From contig NZ_CP146516.1 of assembly GCF_037081835.1 (NCBI RefSeq), forward strand, positions 891,501-955,500: a DNA stretch of 64,000 nt. The letters run 5' to 3'. This DNA is from Spirobacillus cienkowskii. Lineage in GTDB: Bacteria > Bdellovibrionota_B > Oligoflexia > Silvanigrellales > Silvanigrellaceae. The notes beneath the pieces were generated by a model. The model worked only from the letters and a program-made list of their open reading frames with translations. It had not been told where the DNA came from and did not search any database. The position numbers and the translations under genes were made by a program. This document shows positions 44,636 to 54,236 of the stretch, in pieces; position 1 is the first letter of the stretch; each line of letters starts with the position of its first letter.

Positions 44636-47596
44636 TTAAAATAGAGTGGGTTTGTGTTCTGATGTGGTTTCTTTTCTTTTTTTGTGCTCTTTTAAGGTTT
44701 TATAGTGAATTCGTTGTTGTGGGACAAGAGATTCTAATGCTATTTTGTTAAGAATTTCATGTGTTTGTATCATCTCTTTGAGAGCATACAATGTATCGAG
44801 TGCGTTTTTGGGGCTTATAAGATCTAGGTCTAATTCTGCCAAGAAGTCTTGTAACTCATTGTGTTTATAGGTTGATGTAGTGTGTTTTGGCTCGTGTCCC
44901 TTGTCACTTTCTATAGAAATTGGTGTTATTGCGGTTTCTAGATGACATGCGCGTTTTAAGTTTTGTGTCTCTAAATTTTGCAGAACCTCGCTCGCTCTTT
45001 GAATAATATTTTGTGGAATACCTGCCAGTTCTGCAACATGCAGTCCGTAGCTTTTGCCTGCTGCGCCGGTTTTGTATTTGCGCGTAAATTGAATGCTTTT
45101 TTGCGCGGAATCTGTATTTGAATTATTAATAATTTCAGTAGCTTGCATATGCATTGGCAAGATGTTTGGACAGTTTTTAACAACATCTTGAAGTTCGTGA
45201 TAATGGGTCGAAAACAGCGTTCTTGCTTTTACCTGATTATGCAAACTTTCTAAAATGGCCCATGCTAAAGACAAACCATCAAACGTTGAGGTTCCTCTGC
45301 CAATTTCATCAAGTATTAGCAAACTTTTTTCGGTTGCAAATTGCAGCATGTGTGCAGTTTCCAACATTTCAACCATAAATGTGGATTGATTTTTGAGAGC
45401 ATTATCACCCGAGCCAATACGGGTAAAAATACGATCAACCATTCCAATTTTTGCATTGCTAGCAGGAACAAAGCAGCCAATTTGGCAAAGCACTTGCGCA
45501 ACAGCAACCTGACGCATGATTGTGCTTTTACCTGCCATGTTAGGCCCTGTAATCAAATGAATTAAGGGTTGACTTTGTGCATTGTTGCCGTTTTGATGTC
45601 CTAAGGTAATGTCGTTTGCAATAAAAGGTTCATTGCTTGGTGCAAATTGCGCCAAAATAGGATGCACAGACTCCTGCAGTTCTGTGATATTTTCCTCAGT
45701 CAAAATAGGTTTGCACCAATTAAACTCTTGAGCAAGTTGCGCGAATGTTAGCGTTAAATCAACTTCAGCAATACATTGTGCAATTTTGAGCAGTGGCTCA
45801 GAATGTTCTAAAATTTGTACTCGAATGGTTTCAAGTAGTTCTTTTTCAAGTGTAGCGCGGGTTTCAGCGGCATGTAAGGCTTGCTCTTCAAGCTCTTTAA
45901 GTTCTGGTGTGATGTATCTTTCGCAATTTGTTAATGTTTGTTTGCGAATAAAATGTTTTGGCGCTTGAGCAATTTTTCCTTTTGAAATTTCAAAATAATA
46001 ACCAAATGCACCGGTGTAACCAATTTTTAGGGTTGCAATTTGGGCATTTTCTCTTTCTTTCTTTTCTAAATTTGCAAGTAAGTCATTAAAATTTGTGGTG
46101 AGATCGATGGCCTTATCGAGTTCGCTCGAAAACCCTTTTTGAAATATTGTGCCCCCTTTGCCTATGATTGGAGCCGGATCTTCAACCAAGCTTGCCTTAA
46201 GCAATTGGGAGAGTGCTTTTAAAGCATCGATATCATAAAAAAAGTTTTGAATTTCAGTATAAAATACTGAATTGGCAATAGTTTCGATAGTTTCTTTAAA
46301 TTTTGGCAGCAGAATAAGGGTGTTGCGTAACCATGCCATACCTCGGGTATCGAGGTGTTTTTGGGCTGCGCGAGAGAGTATGCGTTCGATATCTGCTGTT
46401 TCTTTTAAAAAAACAGTCAACTCATTTGCAATAAGAGAATGATTTAGGAGATCTGTAATTTTATTGTGGGATTTTGCAACATCGTCTTGCTTTTTAAAAG
46501 GGTATTTGAGCTTATGCAATAATAATCGGCTTCCAACAGCAGTTTTGCATTTATTTAAAAAATGAAATAAACTTCCCTTGCGATCTCCTGATGATGTTGT
46601 AAAAAAATCCAAATGCTTTCTTGTACCACCATCAATAATAAGATGTTGCGAAAGTTCGTAGGTAGAAATATTTTTAATATTTTGTAACACATTTTTTTGT
46701 GTGTTTTTAAGATAATGTAAGATAGCAGCCACAGCAGTTAAGCCATGTTGAGTTTGTGATAATCCAAAACGATTAAAATCTTTTTCTACAAAAAATTCAC
46801 AAAATAACTCTTTGCATGCAGATTCAGAGCGTAAAATCCACAGTTCAATGGGACTGACAATGGTTGGAATTTGTTGTTGATTATTTGTAATTATTGTTTT
46901 TATTTTAGAAATTAAAGCTTGTGGTACTAATAATTCTCTTGGTAAAATTGTTGAAATTTCTTGAATGAGTAGTGATTCTGACAATTGCGAAGTGATACGA
47001 AATTCGCCAGTAGATACGTCAACATAAGAAAAAGTAAAACATTTTTTAAATTCTATAATGCTTGCAAGATAGCAGCCATGTTGCGATTCCATTTGATTTT
47101 CGTCATCGGCTAAGTCTCCTGGAACTGCCGGGGTTGCAATGCGGACAATTTCTCGTTTTACAATTCCTTTTGCTAATTTTGGATCTTCGATTTGTTCGCA
47201 AACTGCAACTTTAAAACCAGCTAAAACACATTTACGAAGCGCATTTTTATAGCCAACGACAGGAACTCCGGCCATGGGCACAGGATTTGGGCTGGATTTA
47301 TCGCGTGAGGTTAATGTTAAACCGCAAATGTCTGAAGCAATAATGGCATCTAGCCCAAATAGTTCGTAAAAGTCTCCCATTCTAAAAAATAACAACGCAT
47401 CAGGCGCTTCGTCTTTGCTTTGGCGAAACTGCTTCATCATGGGCGATTCTAGCTGCGATAAGGCAATTCCAGAACAATGCTCAAAACTTAGGCGTTCTAA
47501 TATGGGTTTGAGGTGTGGTGCTAATTCTTTAGATTGTGTCAGCCAGTTAGAAATAAGTGGAAAGCTTTGATTATCAGTATCTTGCAAATATGTCAT
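44636..47596 (-). CDS. mutS: DNA mismatch repair protein MutS
   Basis: 986 aa, longer than the usual ~850-900. The mismatch-wedging F-x-E motif is in MGDFYELF (Phe76, Glu78), the ATPase has GPNMAGKSTIMRQVAVAQ, ILDEIGRGTSTFDGLSLAWAI and STHYHEL, and the lever/clamp pattern includes GYTGAFGYYFEISKG. About 50 extra N-terminal residues precede the MutS I domain (which begins near SPMMKQF), and the C-terminal part has extra charged sequence. AAGGCG precedes the ATG. MutL is not in the window. Confidence 0.95.
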   Translation of the reverse strand: MTYLQDTDNQSFPLISNWLTQSKELAPHLKPILERLSFEHCSGIALSQLESPMMKQFRQSKDEAPDALLFFRMGDFYELFGLDAIIASDICGLTLTSRDKSSPNPVPMAGVPVVGYKNALRKCVLAGFKVAVCEQIEDPKLAKGIVKREIVRIATPAVPGDLADDENQMESQHGCYLASIIEFKKCFTFSYVDVSTGEFRITSQLSESLLIQEISTILPRELLVPQALISKIKTIITNNQQQIPTIVSPIELWILRSESACKELFCEFFVEKDFNRFGLSQTQHGLTAVAAILHYLKNTQKNVLQNIKNISTYELSQHLIIDGGTRKHLDFFTTSSGDRKGSLFHFLNKCKTAVGSRLLLHKLKYPFKKQDDVAKSHNKITDLLNHSLIANELTVFLKETADIERILSRAAQKHLDTRGMAWLRNTLILLPKFKETIETIANSVFYTEIQNFFYDIDALKALSQLLKASLVEDPAPIIGKGGTIFQKGFSSELDKAIDLTTNFNDLLANLEKKERENAQIATLKIGYTGAFGYYFEISKGKIAQAPKHFIRKQTLTNCERYITPELKELEEQALHAAETRATLEKELLETIRVQILEHSEPLLKIAQCIAEVDLTLTFAQLAQEFNWCKPILTEENITELQESVHPILAQFAPSNEPFIANDITLGHQNGNNAQSQPLIHLITGPNMAGKSTIMRQVAVAQVLCQIGCFVPASNAKIGMVDRIFTRIGSGDNALKNQSTFMVEMLETAHMLQFATEKSLLILDEIGRGTSTFDGLSLAWAILESLHNQVKARTLFSTHYHELQDVVKNCPNILPMHMQATEIINNSNTDSAQKSIQFTRKYKTGAAGKSYGLHVAELAGIPQNIIQRASEVLQNLETQNLKRACHLETAITPISIESDKGHEPKHTTSTYKHNELQDFLAELDLDLISPKNALDTLYALKEMIQTHEILNKIALESLVPQQRIHYKTLKEHKKRKETTSEHKPTLF

Positions 47597-47641
47597 TCAA
47601 AAACGCCTTTTTAAAAAAATCAAACACAAGGCGCAATATAA

Positions 47642-47679
47642 ATTATAAAAAAAGGAGAGTAAAACTCACTCTCCTTTTT
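47642..47679 (-). terminator. Terminator overlapping the end of typA
   Basis: On the minus strand AAAAAGGAGAGT (47679-47668) pairs with ACTCTCCTTTTT (47660-47649), 12 bp with a 7-base loop, followed by more T residues. The typA stop codon lies in the stem base. Confidence 0.8.
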
Positions 47680-49495
47680 CTTTACGTGATACGCTGCGTT
47701 GATTAGCAGCTAAAATGCGTTTGCGAACGCGAATGTTTTTAGGAGTGACTTCGATCCAGTCGTCATCTTCAACCCAGTCTAATGCCGTTTCAAGAGAAAG
47801 TTTAGTAATTGGGCTGAGTTTTGTTGAATCATCAGAGCCAGATGCGCGCATGTTTGTCAGTTTTTTCTCACGAACAGCGTTAACATCTAAATTGGAATCA
47901 CGATTGTGCTCACCAATCACCATTCCTTCATACACATCTTCACCAGCAGCGACAAAAAGTCTACCGCGTTCTTCGAGGCCACTTAAAGCATATTCTGTCG
48001 TTTTTCCTGAACGATCTGCAATTAAGGCGCCATTAATTCTTGAAAGAAAGTTTCCACGACTCGATTCCCAACCTTCAAAGTAGCTCGACATAAGCCCTTC
48101 GCCTTTTGTATCTGTTAAAAATGTACTGCGGTAGCCAAGAAGCCCACGAGTTGGGATACTGAATTCAATACGAGTACGACCGTTATTGAATGCTTGCATG
48201 TTTTCAAGGCGTCCTTTGCGAATGGAGAGCTTTTCTGTTACTGCACCAACGCTATGATCAGGAACATCAAGCACCACGCGTTCAACAGGTTCTACTTCTG
48301 TTCCGTTAAGTACTTTTGTAATCACCTTAGGACGGCCAACCATGCATTCACCACCAGAGCGGCGTAAGTTTTCCATCACAATTGCAACTTGAAGCTCGCC
48401 ACGCGCTTTAAGAATAAACACTTCTGGAGAGTCTGTTGGTTCTATACGCAAAGCAACATTATTCATTGCTTCTTTATTAAGAAACTCTGAAAGCTTATTA
48501 CTTGTTAAATAAGTTCCTTCGCGTCCAGCGCTTGGAGAGGTATTGACACTGATTTCAACTCCAACTGTTGGAGGGTCAACTTCAATTCTTGGTAAAGCTT
48601 CTGGGTTAGAAGCATCAGCAATGGTATCACCAATAGCAAGATCGGTTAAACCTGTTGCCACAATAGCAATGTCACCAGCAGAAACCTTTTCAACGTCAAC
48701 CTGTTCCAAGCCACGATAAGCACGCACTTTGATAATTTTTGCAGGCTGAGTTTTGCCTTCTTTATTAATAAGCACAATACTTTGGTTGGTTGTGAGGCTG
48801 CCTCTTTCAACGCGACCAATTGCCAAACGACCTAAAAAGTTGTTGTAGCTCAAATTGTTAATCAGCATTTGAGCGCCGCCTTCAATTGACACTTGAGGTG
48901 GCGGTACGTGCTCAAGAATTGTATCAAAAAGATCTTGTAGGTTTTCTGTTTGTACATCTTTTGATTTGCTCGCCCAACCGTTTCTACCAGAAGCATAAAG
49001 GATAGGAAAATCCAAGTGATGATCTTCTGATGAAAGCTCTAAAAACAAATCTTGAACCATTTCTGACACTTCATCAATACGCGCATCGGGACGATCGACT
49101 TTGTTAATAACTAAAATCATGCGCAAATTGCGGCTTAACGCTTTTTGTAAAACAAATCGGGTTTGTGGAAGCGGACCTTCTGCCGCATCAACAAGCAAAA
49201 TAGCACCATCAACCATCATCAAAGTGCGTTCCACTTCGCCACCAAAATCCGCGTGACCAGGAGTGTCTACAATATTGATACGTGTATCCTTGTAAACCAT
49301 AGAAGCATTTTTTGCGGCAATGGTGATGCCGCGTTCGCGTTCTAAATCCATGCTGTCCATAACGCGTTCAGCAATGGTTTGGTGTGCTGCAAATGTACCA
49401 GATTGTTGTAATAGTTTATCAACCAAAGTCGTTTTACCGTGGTCAACATGGGCAATAATCGCGATGTTTCGCATATTTTCGTTAATATTAGTCAT
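47666..49495 (-). CDS. typA: Ribosome-associated GTPase TypA/BipA
   Basis: Translational GTPase implicated in ribosome assembly and stress adaptation. It has G1 AHVDHGKTT, the G2 region ERGITIAAKN, G3 VDTPGHADFGGE and G4 INKVDRPDAR, followed by the BipA C-terminal region (RGLLGYRSTFLTDTKGEG, ALSGLEERGRLFVAAGEDVYEGMVIGE). 609 aa. The ATG at 49495 follows AAAGG by six bases; an ATG 30 bases upstream at 49525 has no such site. Confidence 0.93.
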   Translation of the reverse strand: MTNINENMRNIAIIAHVDHGKTTLVDKLLQQSGTFAAHQTIAERVMDSMDLERERGITIAAKNASMVYKDTRINIVDTPGHADFGGEVERTLMMVDGAILLVDAAEGPLPQTRFVLQKALSRNLRMILVINKVDRPDARIDEVSEMVQDLFLELSSEDHHLDFPILYASGRNGWASKSKDVQTENLQDLFDTILEHVPPPQVSIEGGAQMLINNLSYNNFLGRLAIGRVERGSLTTNQSIVLINKEGKTQPAKIIKVRAYRGLEQVDVEKVSAGDIAIVATGLTDLAIGDTIADASNPEALPRIEVDPPTVGVEISVNTSPSAGREGTYLTSNKLSEFLNKEAMNNVALRIEPTDSPEVFILKARGELQVAIVMENLRRSGGECMVGRPKVITKVLNGTEVEPVERVVLDVPDHSVGAVTEKLSIRKGRLENMQAFNNGRTRIEFSIPTRGLLGYRSTFLTDTKGEGLMSSYFEGWESSRGNFLSRINGALIADRSGKTTEYALSGLEERGRLFVAAGEDVYEGMVIGEHNRDSNLDVNAVREKKLTNMRASGSDDSTKLSPITKLSLETALDWVEDDDWIEVTPKNIRVRKRILAANQRSVSRKEKGE

Positions 49496-49514
49496 ACAAA
49501 GCCTTTCAACAAGA

Positions 49515-49537
49515 TTTTGAATCATATCGATTCAAAA
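49515..49537. promoter_or_regulatory. Palindrome upstream of typA
   Basis: TTTTGAATC (49515-49523) and GATTCAAAA (49529-49537) are perfect inverted repeats with five bases between. It lies 20 bases upstream of the typA start and just downstream of the glycosyltransferase stop. It may be an operator or a weak terminator; no T-run follows. Confidence 0.35.
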
Positions 49538-49586
49538 CAATTTCCGTTTCGTTGGTATTCATATTTCGTTAGAAATGCAAATCAAA

Positions 49587-50708
49587 TTATTGGAGACTAT
49601 CATAGAGGGTGAGAGTTTCTTTTGCCATCAGTTCCCATGAGTACTTTTTGGCTTGAAGGAAACCTGTTTGAATATTTTTATCAATATTTGGTTTATTGTG
49701 ATTAAGAACTTCGTTAATTCCTCGTTGAATGTCTAAAATGTTGTTAGGATCCACATAAATTGCGGCATTTTCCATAATTTCAGGAAGTGCTGCACAGTTG
49801 CTGACAACAACAGGCACGCCGCAAGCCGCCGCTTCTAGTGCCGAAAGGCCAAAGCCTTCATACAATGAAACATTGACAAATGCTGAACTGAGCGAATAAA
49901 GCACAGCAAAATCATCCTCAAAAACATATTGAATAAAATGTAAATTTTTATTTTTACCATAATATTTTCCTATCTCTAGTAATTTTTCATAGGAGTTTGA
50001 TAAAATGACCAAAGGGACTCGGAAATTTCCTTTGCAATAAGATTCTGTCAGCATATCTAAATTTTTGTGTGGCCTATTTGAACCAACTGTAAAAATAAAT
50101 TTTTGTGGCAGTTTATATTTAAAGATTACAGAATTGATTTTTTCTTTACTAAAGTTTTGGAGTGGTTTAAAATTACTCACAACTCCATTGTAAATAACTT
50201 TAATTTTTTCGGGAGAGATTGTGAGGTATTTTACGATTTCATTTTTAGAAAAGTTTGAAATAGTAATTATATTTTTGGCAGTTAATAGGCGACGTTTTAA
50301 TAAGAAATTATAATAAAATTTTTCAAATAATGAATAATGTTTTGAAAAGGCAATATGATTCATATCATGCAAAGTGGCAATTAATGGGACTTTGCTAAGT
50401 AAGGGTACAATAAAATAGGGTGCGTGAAAAACTTTCGGCTTATATTTGAGTATTTTAAATAAGACTTCAAATTGGCCTAGAATACCAAATTCACTGTACT
50501 TTAATTTAACAAAAATAAAATTTGGTGGAAATTCATAATCTAAAAAAATTGAATTTTGACAAACCAAAATAATAAACTGGAATTTATCATTTTCAGGATT
50601 TGCAATCAAATTAAAAATCAATTCACGGACATGACGGGTGACTCCGTTTTCGATCCCTTTTTTTACAATGCGTGCATCCAGCATAATTGTTTTGCGAACG
50701 GTATTCAC
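49587..50708 (-). CDS. GT4-family glycosyltransferase
   Basis: 373 aa with the GT-B fold of family 4: an N-terminal KGIENGVTRHVRELIFNL acceptor domain, VFHAPYFIVPLL, LHDMNHIAF, then the donor domain with FTVGSNRPHKNLDML, VNVSLYEGFGLSALEAAACGVPVVVSN and the E-x7-E pair therein. It transfers a nucleotide-sugar donor to a surface glycan or lipid. The GTG start at 50708 has GGAG/AGG nearby. The acceptor is unknown and no other glycan genes are adjacent. Confidence 0.85.
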   Translation of the reverse strand: MNTVRKTIMLDARIVKKGIENGVTRHVRELIFNLIANPENDKFQFIILVCQNSIFLDYEFPPNFIFVKLKYSEFGILGQFEVLFKILKYKPKVFHAPYFIVPLLSKVPLIATLHDMNHIAFSKHYSLFEKFYYNFLLKRRLLTAKNIITISNFSKNEIVKYLTISPEKIKVIYNGVVSNFKPLQNFSKEKINSVIFKYKLPQKFIFTVGSNRPHKNLDMLTESYCKGNFRVPLVILSNSYEKLLEIGKYYGKNKNLHFIQYVFEDDFAVLYSLSSAFVNVSLYEGFGLSALEAAACGVPVVVSNCAALPEIMENAAIYVDPNNILDIQRGINEVLNHNKPNIDKNIQTGFLQAKKYSWELMAKETLTLYDSLQ

Positions 50709-51121
50709 TCTACCTGCTCCGTAAATTATTCACTCAACAAACTTCTTTTATTAAAAAAACAGATGAAATTTGTATTTTTTACAAATAATTTTTATACAAA
50801 TTTCTTTGCTAAAACAATATCGTTACAATTTTTAAAAATATTAACTTTTGCATTGCTTAATGACTCATATTCTTAACTTATTTTTGTATTCCCAAAAGAG
50901 AATTAAACAGTTTGACGTCAATGTGTATTTAAGTATATAAAATTATTATTATAATTTTATTAATAGAAATAAAATCAAAAATAATTTAGCAATATGCAAT
51001 CAAATTCGACTACAAAACTTTATTTTATGCCAAATAAAATGTAAGATTTAAAAATTGTATAACTTTTTTGTTATTTTTCAGATTGTAACAAGTTCAATCT
51101 TGTTCATGTTAGGGGTGTTAA
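50709..51121. other. Intergenic region between divergent genes
   Basis: About 410 AT-rich bases between the GT4 gene (minus) and the amidinohydrolase gene (plus). It holds the promoter candidate at 50912 and otherwise no open frame, RNA gene or repeat that I can recognise. Confidence 0.55.
50912..50941 (+). promoter_or_regulatory. Candidate sigma-70 promoter with palindromic -35
   Basis: TTGACG (50912-50917) and TATAAA (50936-50941) are 18 bases apart. The -35 box is part of the palindrome TTGACGTCAA. It would drive the amidinohydrolase gene with a leader of roughly 170 bases. In DNA this AT-rich such matches arise by chance, hence the low confidence. Confidence 0.3.
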
Positions 51122-52033
51122 ATGAATAAAGTTGTTCGCAATGTACAGGAGTTCTCTTTTCCTAAAGAGTCATTAGCCACTATGGCTGCAGCTAAAAATG
51201 TTTTAATGGTAGAACCCGCTTATTTTCATGTTGATAATCCTATCAATGCGCATATGCGGCGAAAAGATGGGGCATTGCATAATTTAGATAAAAATAAAGC
51301 AATCGAGCAATGGCTGCACTTAAAAAAAGTTTATCAAAATTTAGGATTTAATGTGTTTGTGTGTCCGCCAGAACAAAACTTACCAGACATGGTGTTTTGT
51401 GCCAATCAAAGTTTTCCGTTTTTAGATCGCACAGGCAAAAAACATGCGATATTATCGAATATGTTTAATGATACACGAAATAAAGAAGTTGCCTTTATTA
51501 ACAATTTTTTAATTAATAATAACTACACAACACAGCATCTTGCTTCAAGATCTTCGGGATATTTTTTTGAATCAATGGGTGACGCGCTATGGCTTCCTGG
51601 TTATCGATTTATCCTTGGTGGTCATGGTTTTAGAACAGATGCAAGAATTTATCAGTTACTTTCAGAAATTACACAATCTCCCGTCGCCATTTTTGAGCTA
51701 AAAAATCCAAAGTTTTATCATCTTGATACATGCCTTAGTATCCTAAATGCAACATCAGCCCTTGCATGCAAAGAGGCATTTACAGAAGAAGGATGGAAAC
51801 TCTTGAATGCGATATTCCCAAATATATATGAAGTTTCATTAGAAGAGTCAGATTCTCCTGGGTTTGCATGCAACGCTCATTGTCCTGATGAAAAACATGT
51901 AATTATTCAAAAGGGTTCTACTAAAGTTATTAAATTGCTACAAAAACAAGGTTATGTTCCCTTAGAAGTGGATACTTCTGAATTTATTAAGTCTGGTGGT
52001 TCTGTTTTTTGTATGAAATTGATGTTTTATTAG
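51122..52033 (+). CDS. Amidinotransferase/DDAH-family hydrolase
   Basis: 303 aa of the guanidine-modifying superfamily. Substrate and catalytic positions are visible: LPDMVFCAN (Asp89), SGYFFESMGDAL (Glu150, Asp154), FYHLDTCLSIL (His200) and the nucleophile Cys297 in GGSVFCMKL at the C terminus. This fits dimethylarginine dimethylaminohydrolase or a close citrullinase. It is a single gene, followed by a terminator and the pyruvate dehydrogenase operon. Substrate specificity cannot be told. Confidence 0.8.
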   Translation: MNKVVRNVQEFSFPKESLATMAAAKNVLMVEPAYFHVDNPINAHMRRKDGALHNLDKNKAIEQWLHLKKVYQNLGFNVFVCPPEQNLPDMVFCANQSFPFLDRTGKKHAILSNMFNDTRNKEVAFINNFLINNNYTTQHLASRSSGYFFESMGDALWLPGYRFILGGHGFRTDARIYQLLSEITQSPVAIFELKNPKFYHLDTCLSILNATSALACKEAFTEEGWKLLNAIFPNIYEVSLEESDSPGFACNAHCPDEKHVIIQKGSTKVIKLLQKQGYVPLEVDTSEFIKSGGSVFCMKLMFY

Positions 52034-52158
52034 AATATCCTTAAAATTAAATATTAATATTTAAAAAATTGTCGATGCATATCATATGTTGCGTTGTGTG
52101 GTTTTCTTTTGAGCATTCTTGCAGTCTAGTTTGTTCTGTCATAGCGTACCTGCAGTTT

Positions 52159-52187
52159 ATCTGGGTTGTAACCCAGATGCGTTTTTT
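52159..52187 (+). terminator. Terminator-like hairpin before the pyruvate dehydrogenase genes
   Basis: ATCTGGGTT (52159-52167) and AACCCAGAT (52170-52178) form a tight stem with a tiny loop, followed by GCG and six T residues (52182-52187). It may end the amidinohydrolase transcript or act as an attenuator in the pdhA leader. Confidence 0.6.
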
Positions 52188-52241
52188 GCAAATTACTTTT
52201 CATTTAGTTTTTTGATTTTATTTTTTTTGGAGAGTTTATCG

Positions 52242-53210
52242 ATGGCGCAAAAATTACCAAATCAGCAACTTGTGGCATTTTATAAGGAAATGCTTCTAGG
52301 GCGACGTATTGAAGAACGCGTTGGGCAACTCTATGTTCAACAAAAGTTTAGTGGATTTTGTCATTTATATATAGGTCAAGAAGCCGTTTCGACAGGTTGT
52401 TTAAATGCAATAAGAAAAGGCAAAGACTACGTGATTACTGGTTATCGCGATCATGTTATGCCTATTGTTTTAGGCATGGATCCTGGGGTGATGATTTCTG
52501 AATTATTAGGTAAAGTAACAGGTTGTGCCCGCGGAAAAGGCGGCTCAATGCATATGTTTTCTGAATCACTTAAATTTATGGGCGGCCATGGGATTGTTGG
52601 CGGCCAAGTACCGCTCGCAGTTGGTGCTGCATGGAAAATAAAATACAATAAGGAAGATAATGTTGCGCTGTGCTTCCTTGGAGATGCGGCAATTAATCAG
52701 GGGCAGTTTCATGAAGCGCTAAACATGGCTGCTATTTGGGATCTTCCTTGCATTACTATTATTGAAAATAACTTGTATGGTATGGGAACTGCGATTTCAA
52801 GAACATGTTCATTAAAGTCATTAGCAGACAGAGCTAAGGCCTACAATATGCGTCAGGCCGTTGTTGATGGCCGTAATGTTGTCAACACTTACATTCAAAT
52901 GAAAGAAATTATAGAAGAAACTCGCAAAACATCCAAGCCAATTCTTGTTGAAATGCAGACTTATCGTTTTCGTGGACATTCTGTTTCTGATCCTGGCAAT
53001 TATCGTACCAAAGATGAGGTCGAAAAAGAACGCAGTCGCGATTGTTTAAACATCCTTAAAGAGATTATGTTGCAACAAAAAGCTGCTAAAGAAGATGATT
53101 TTGAAAAGTTTGAAGACGAAATAGCGGAAATTGTGGAAAAGGCAGTTGCTTTTGCGGAGGATTCTCCAGAGCCAGAATTAGACGAAATTTATCAACATGT
53201 TCTTGTTTAA
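52242..53210 (+). CDS. pdhA: Pyruvate dehydrogenase E1 component, alpha subunit
   Basis: 322 aa thiamine-diphosphate enzyme subunit that decarboxylates pyruvate. TPP-binding motif GDAAINQGQFHEALNMAAIWDLPCI followed by IENN; also YRDHVMPIVLG, GKGGSMHMF and YRFRGHSVSDPGNYR with the phosphorylation-loop region. GGAGAG lies seven bases before the ATG at 52242; the open frame extends upstream to a TTG but without such a site. First gene of pdhA-pdhB-pdhC. Confidence 0.93.
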   Translation: MAQKLPNQQLVAFYKEMLLGRRIEERVGQLYVQQKFSGFCHLYIGQEAVSTGCLNAIRKGKDYVITGYRDHVMPIVLGMDPGVMISELLGKVTGCARGKGGSMHMFSESLKFMGGHGIVGGQVPLAVGAAWKIKYNKEDNVALCFLGDAAINQGQFHEALNMAAIWDLPCITIIENNLYGMGTAISRTCSLKSLADRAKAYNMRQAVVDGRNVVNTYIQMKEIIEETRKTSKPILVEMQTYRFRGHSVSDPGNYRTKDEVEKERSRDCLNILKEIMLQQKAAKEDDFEKFEDEIAEIVEKAVAFAEDSPEPELDEIYQHVLV

Positions 53211-53235
53211 TATTTAGGGTTTGAGGTTTTATTCT

Positions 53236-54213
53236 ATGGCTATTCTAACGTTACGTGATGCATTAAATCAAGCATTGACAGAAGAAATGGAGCGCGATCC
53301 CAGTGTCTTTATTATGGGAGAAGAAGTTGCTCAATATGATGGCGCCTATAAGGTGACCAAAGGAATGCTTGCAAAATTTGGTCCTATGCGCGTGGTTGAT
53401 GCTCCTATCTCGGAAGCGGGTTTTGCGGGGCTTGGTGTTGGTGCTGCAATGTGTGGTTTGCGTCCCGTTATTGAAATGATGACGTGGAATTTTGCAATCC
53501 AAGCATTTGATCAGATTATCAATCATGCTGCTAAAATGTATTATATGAGCGGTGGTCAGTATAAAGTGCCAATGGTCATTCGTGGTCCACACGGAGCTGC
53601 GCACATGCTTGGGGCACAACATAGTCAGTGTGTTGATCACATGCTTGTCAATTGTCCTGGACTTAAAATTGTGAGTACTGTTATTCCTGCAGATGCAAAA
53701 GGTTTGATGAAATCTGCTATCCGTGATGACAATACCGTACTCTTTTTAGAAAGTGAAATGATGTATGGACGTACTGGCGAAGTGCCAGACGGAGACTACA
53801 CAATTCCTCTTGGAGTTGGTGATATCAAACGAGAAGGTTCTGATGTGACATTAGTGGCTTGGAACAAAATGGTTTATATTGCACAAAAAGTTGCTGCAGA
53901 ATTAGAAAATGAAGGAATTCAAGTCGAAATTATCGATCCGCGTACTCTTATGCCCTTAGACGAGGAGCTTATTTTTAATTCTGTGCGCAAAACAAATCGA
54001 CTTGTTGTATTGGAAGAAGGTTGGGGTGTGGCATCTTTTGGTTGTTACATTGTTGATAGAGTCATTAAAGAGTGTTTTGATTATTTGGATGCTCCTCCTG
54101 AAAGAGTGACAAATTTATTTGTCCCTATGCCTTATAACGAGCGTCTTGAGCATGAAGTGATGCCAACAGCGGAACGCACAATTGCTGCAATTAAAGCTGT
54201 TTTATATAAATAA
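53236..54213 (+). CDS. pdhB: Pyruvate dehydrogenase E1 component, beta subunit
   Basis: 325 aa transketolase-like partner of PdhA. It has TLRDALNQALTEEMERDPSVFIMGEEV, DAPISEAGFAGLGVGAAMCGLRPVIE, MVIRGPHGAAHMLGAQHSQ and a C-terminal domain with EIIDPRTLMPLDEEL. GAGG lies nine bases before the ATG at 53236. It follows pdhA by 25 bp. Confidence 0.93.
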   Translation: MAILTLRDALNQALTEEMERDPSVFIMGEEVAQYDGAYKVTKGMLAKFGPMRVVDAPISEAGFAGLGVGAAMCGLRPVIEMMTWNFAIQAFDQIINHAAKMYYMSGGQYKVPMVIRGPHGAAHMLGAQHSQCVDHMLVNCPGLKIVSTVIPADAKGLMKSAIRDDNTVLFLESEMMYGRTGEVPDGDYTIPLGVGDIKREGSDVTLVAWNKMVYIAQKVAAELENEGIQVEIIDPRTLMPLDEELIFNSVRKTNRLVVLEEGWGVASFGCYIVDRVIKECFDYLDAPPERVTNLFVPMPYNERLEHEVMPTAERTIAAIKAVLYK

Positions 54214-54236
54214 AGAAATTCTGGAGTAAAGTTACT

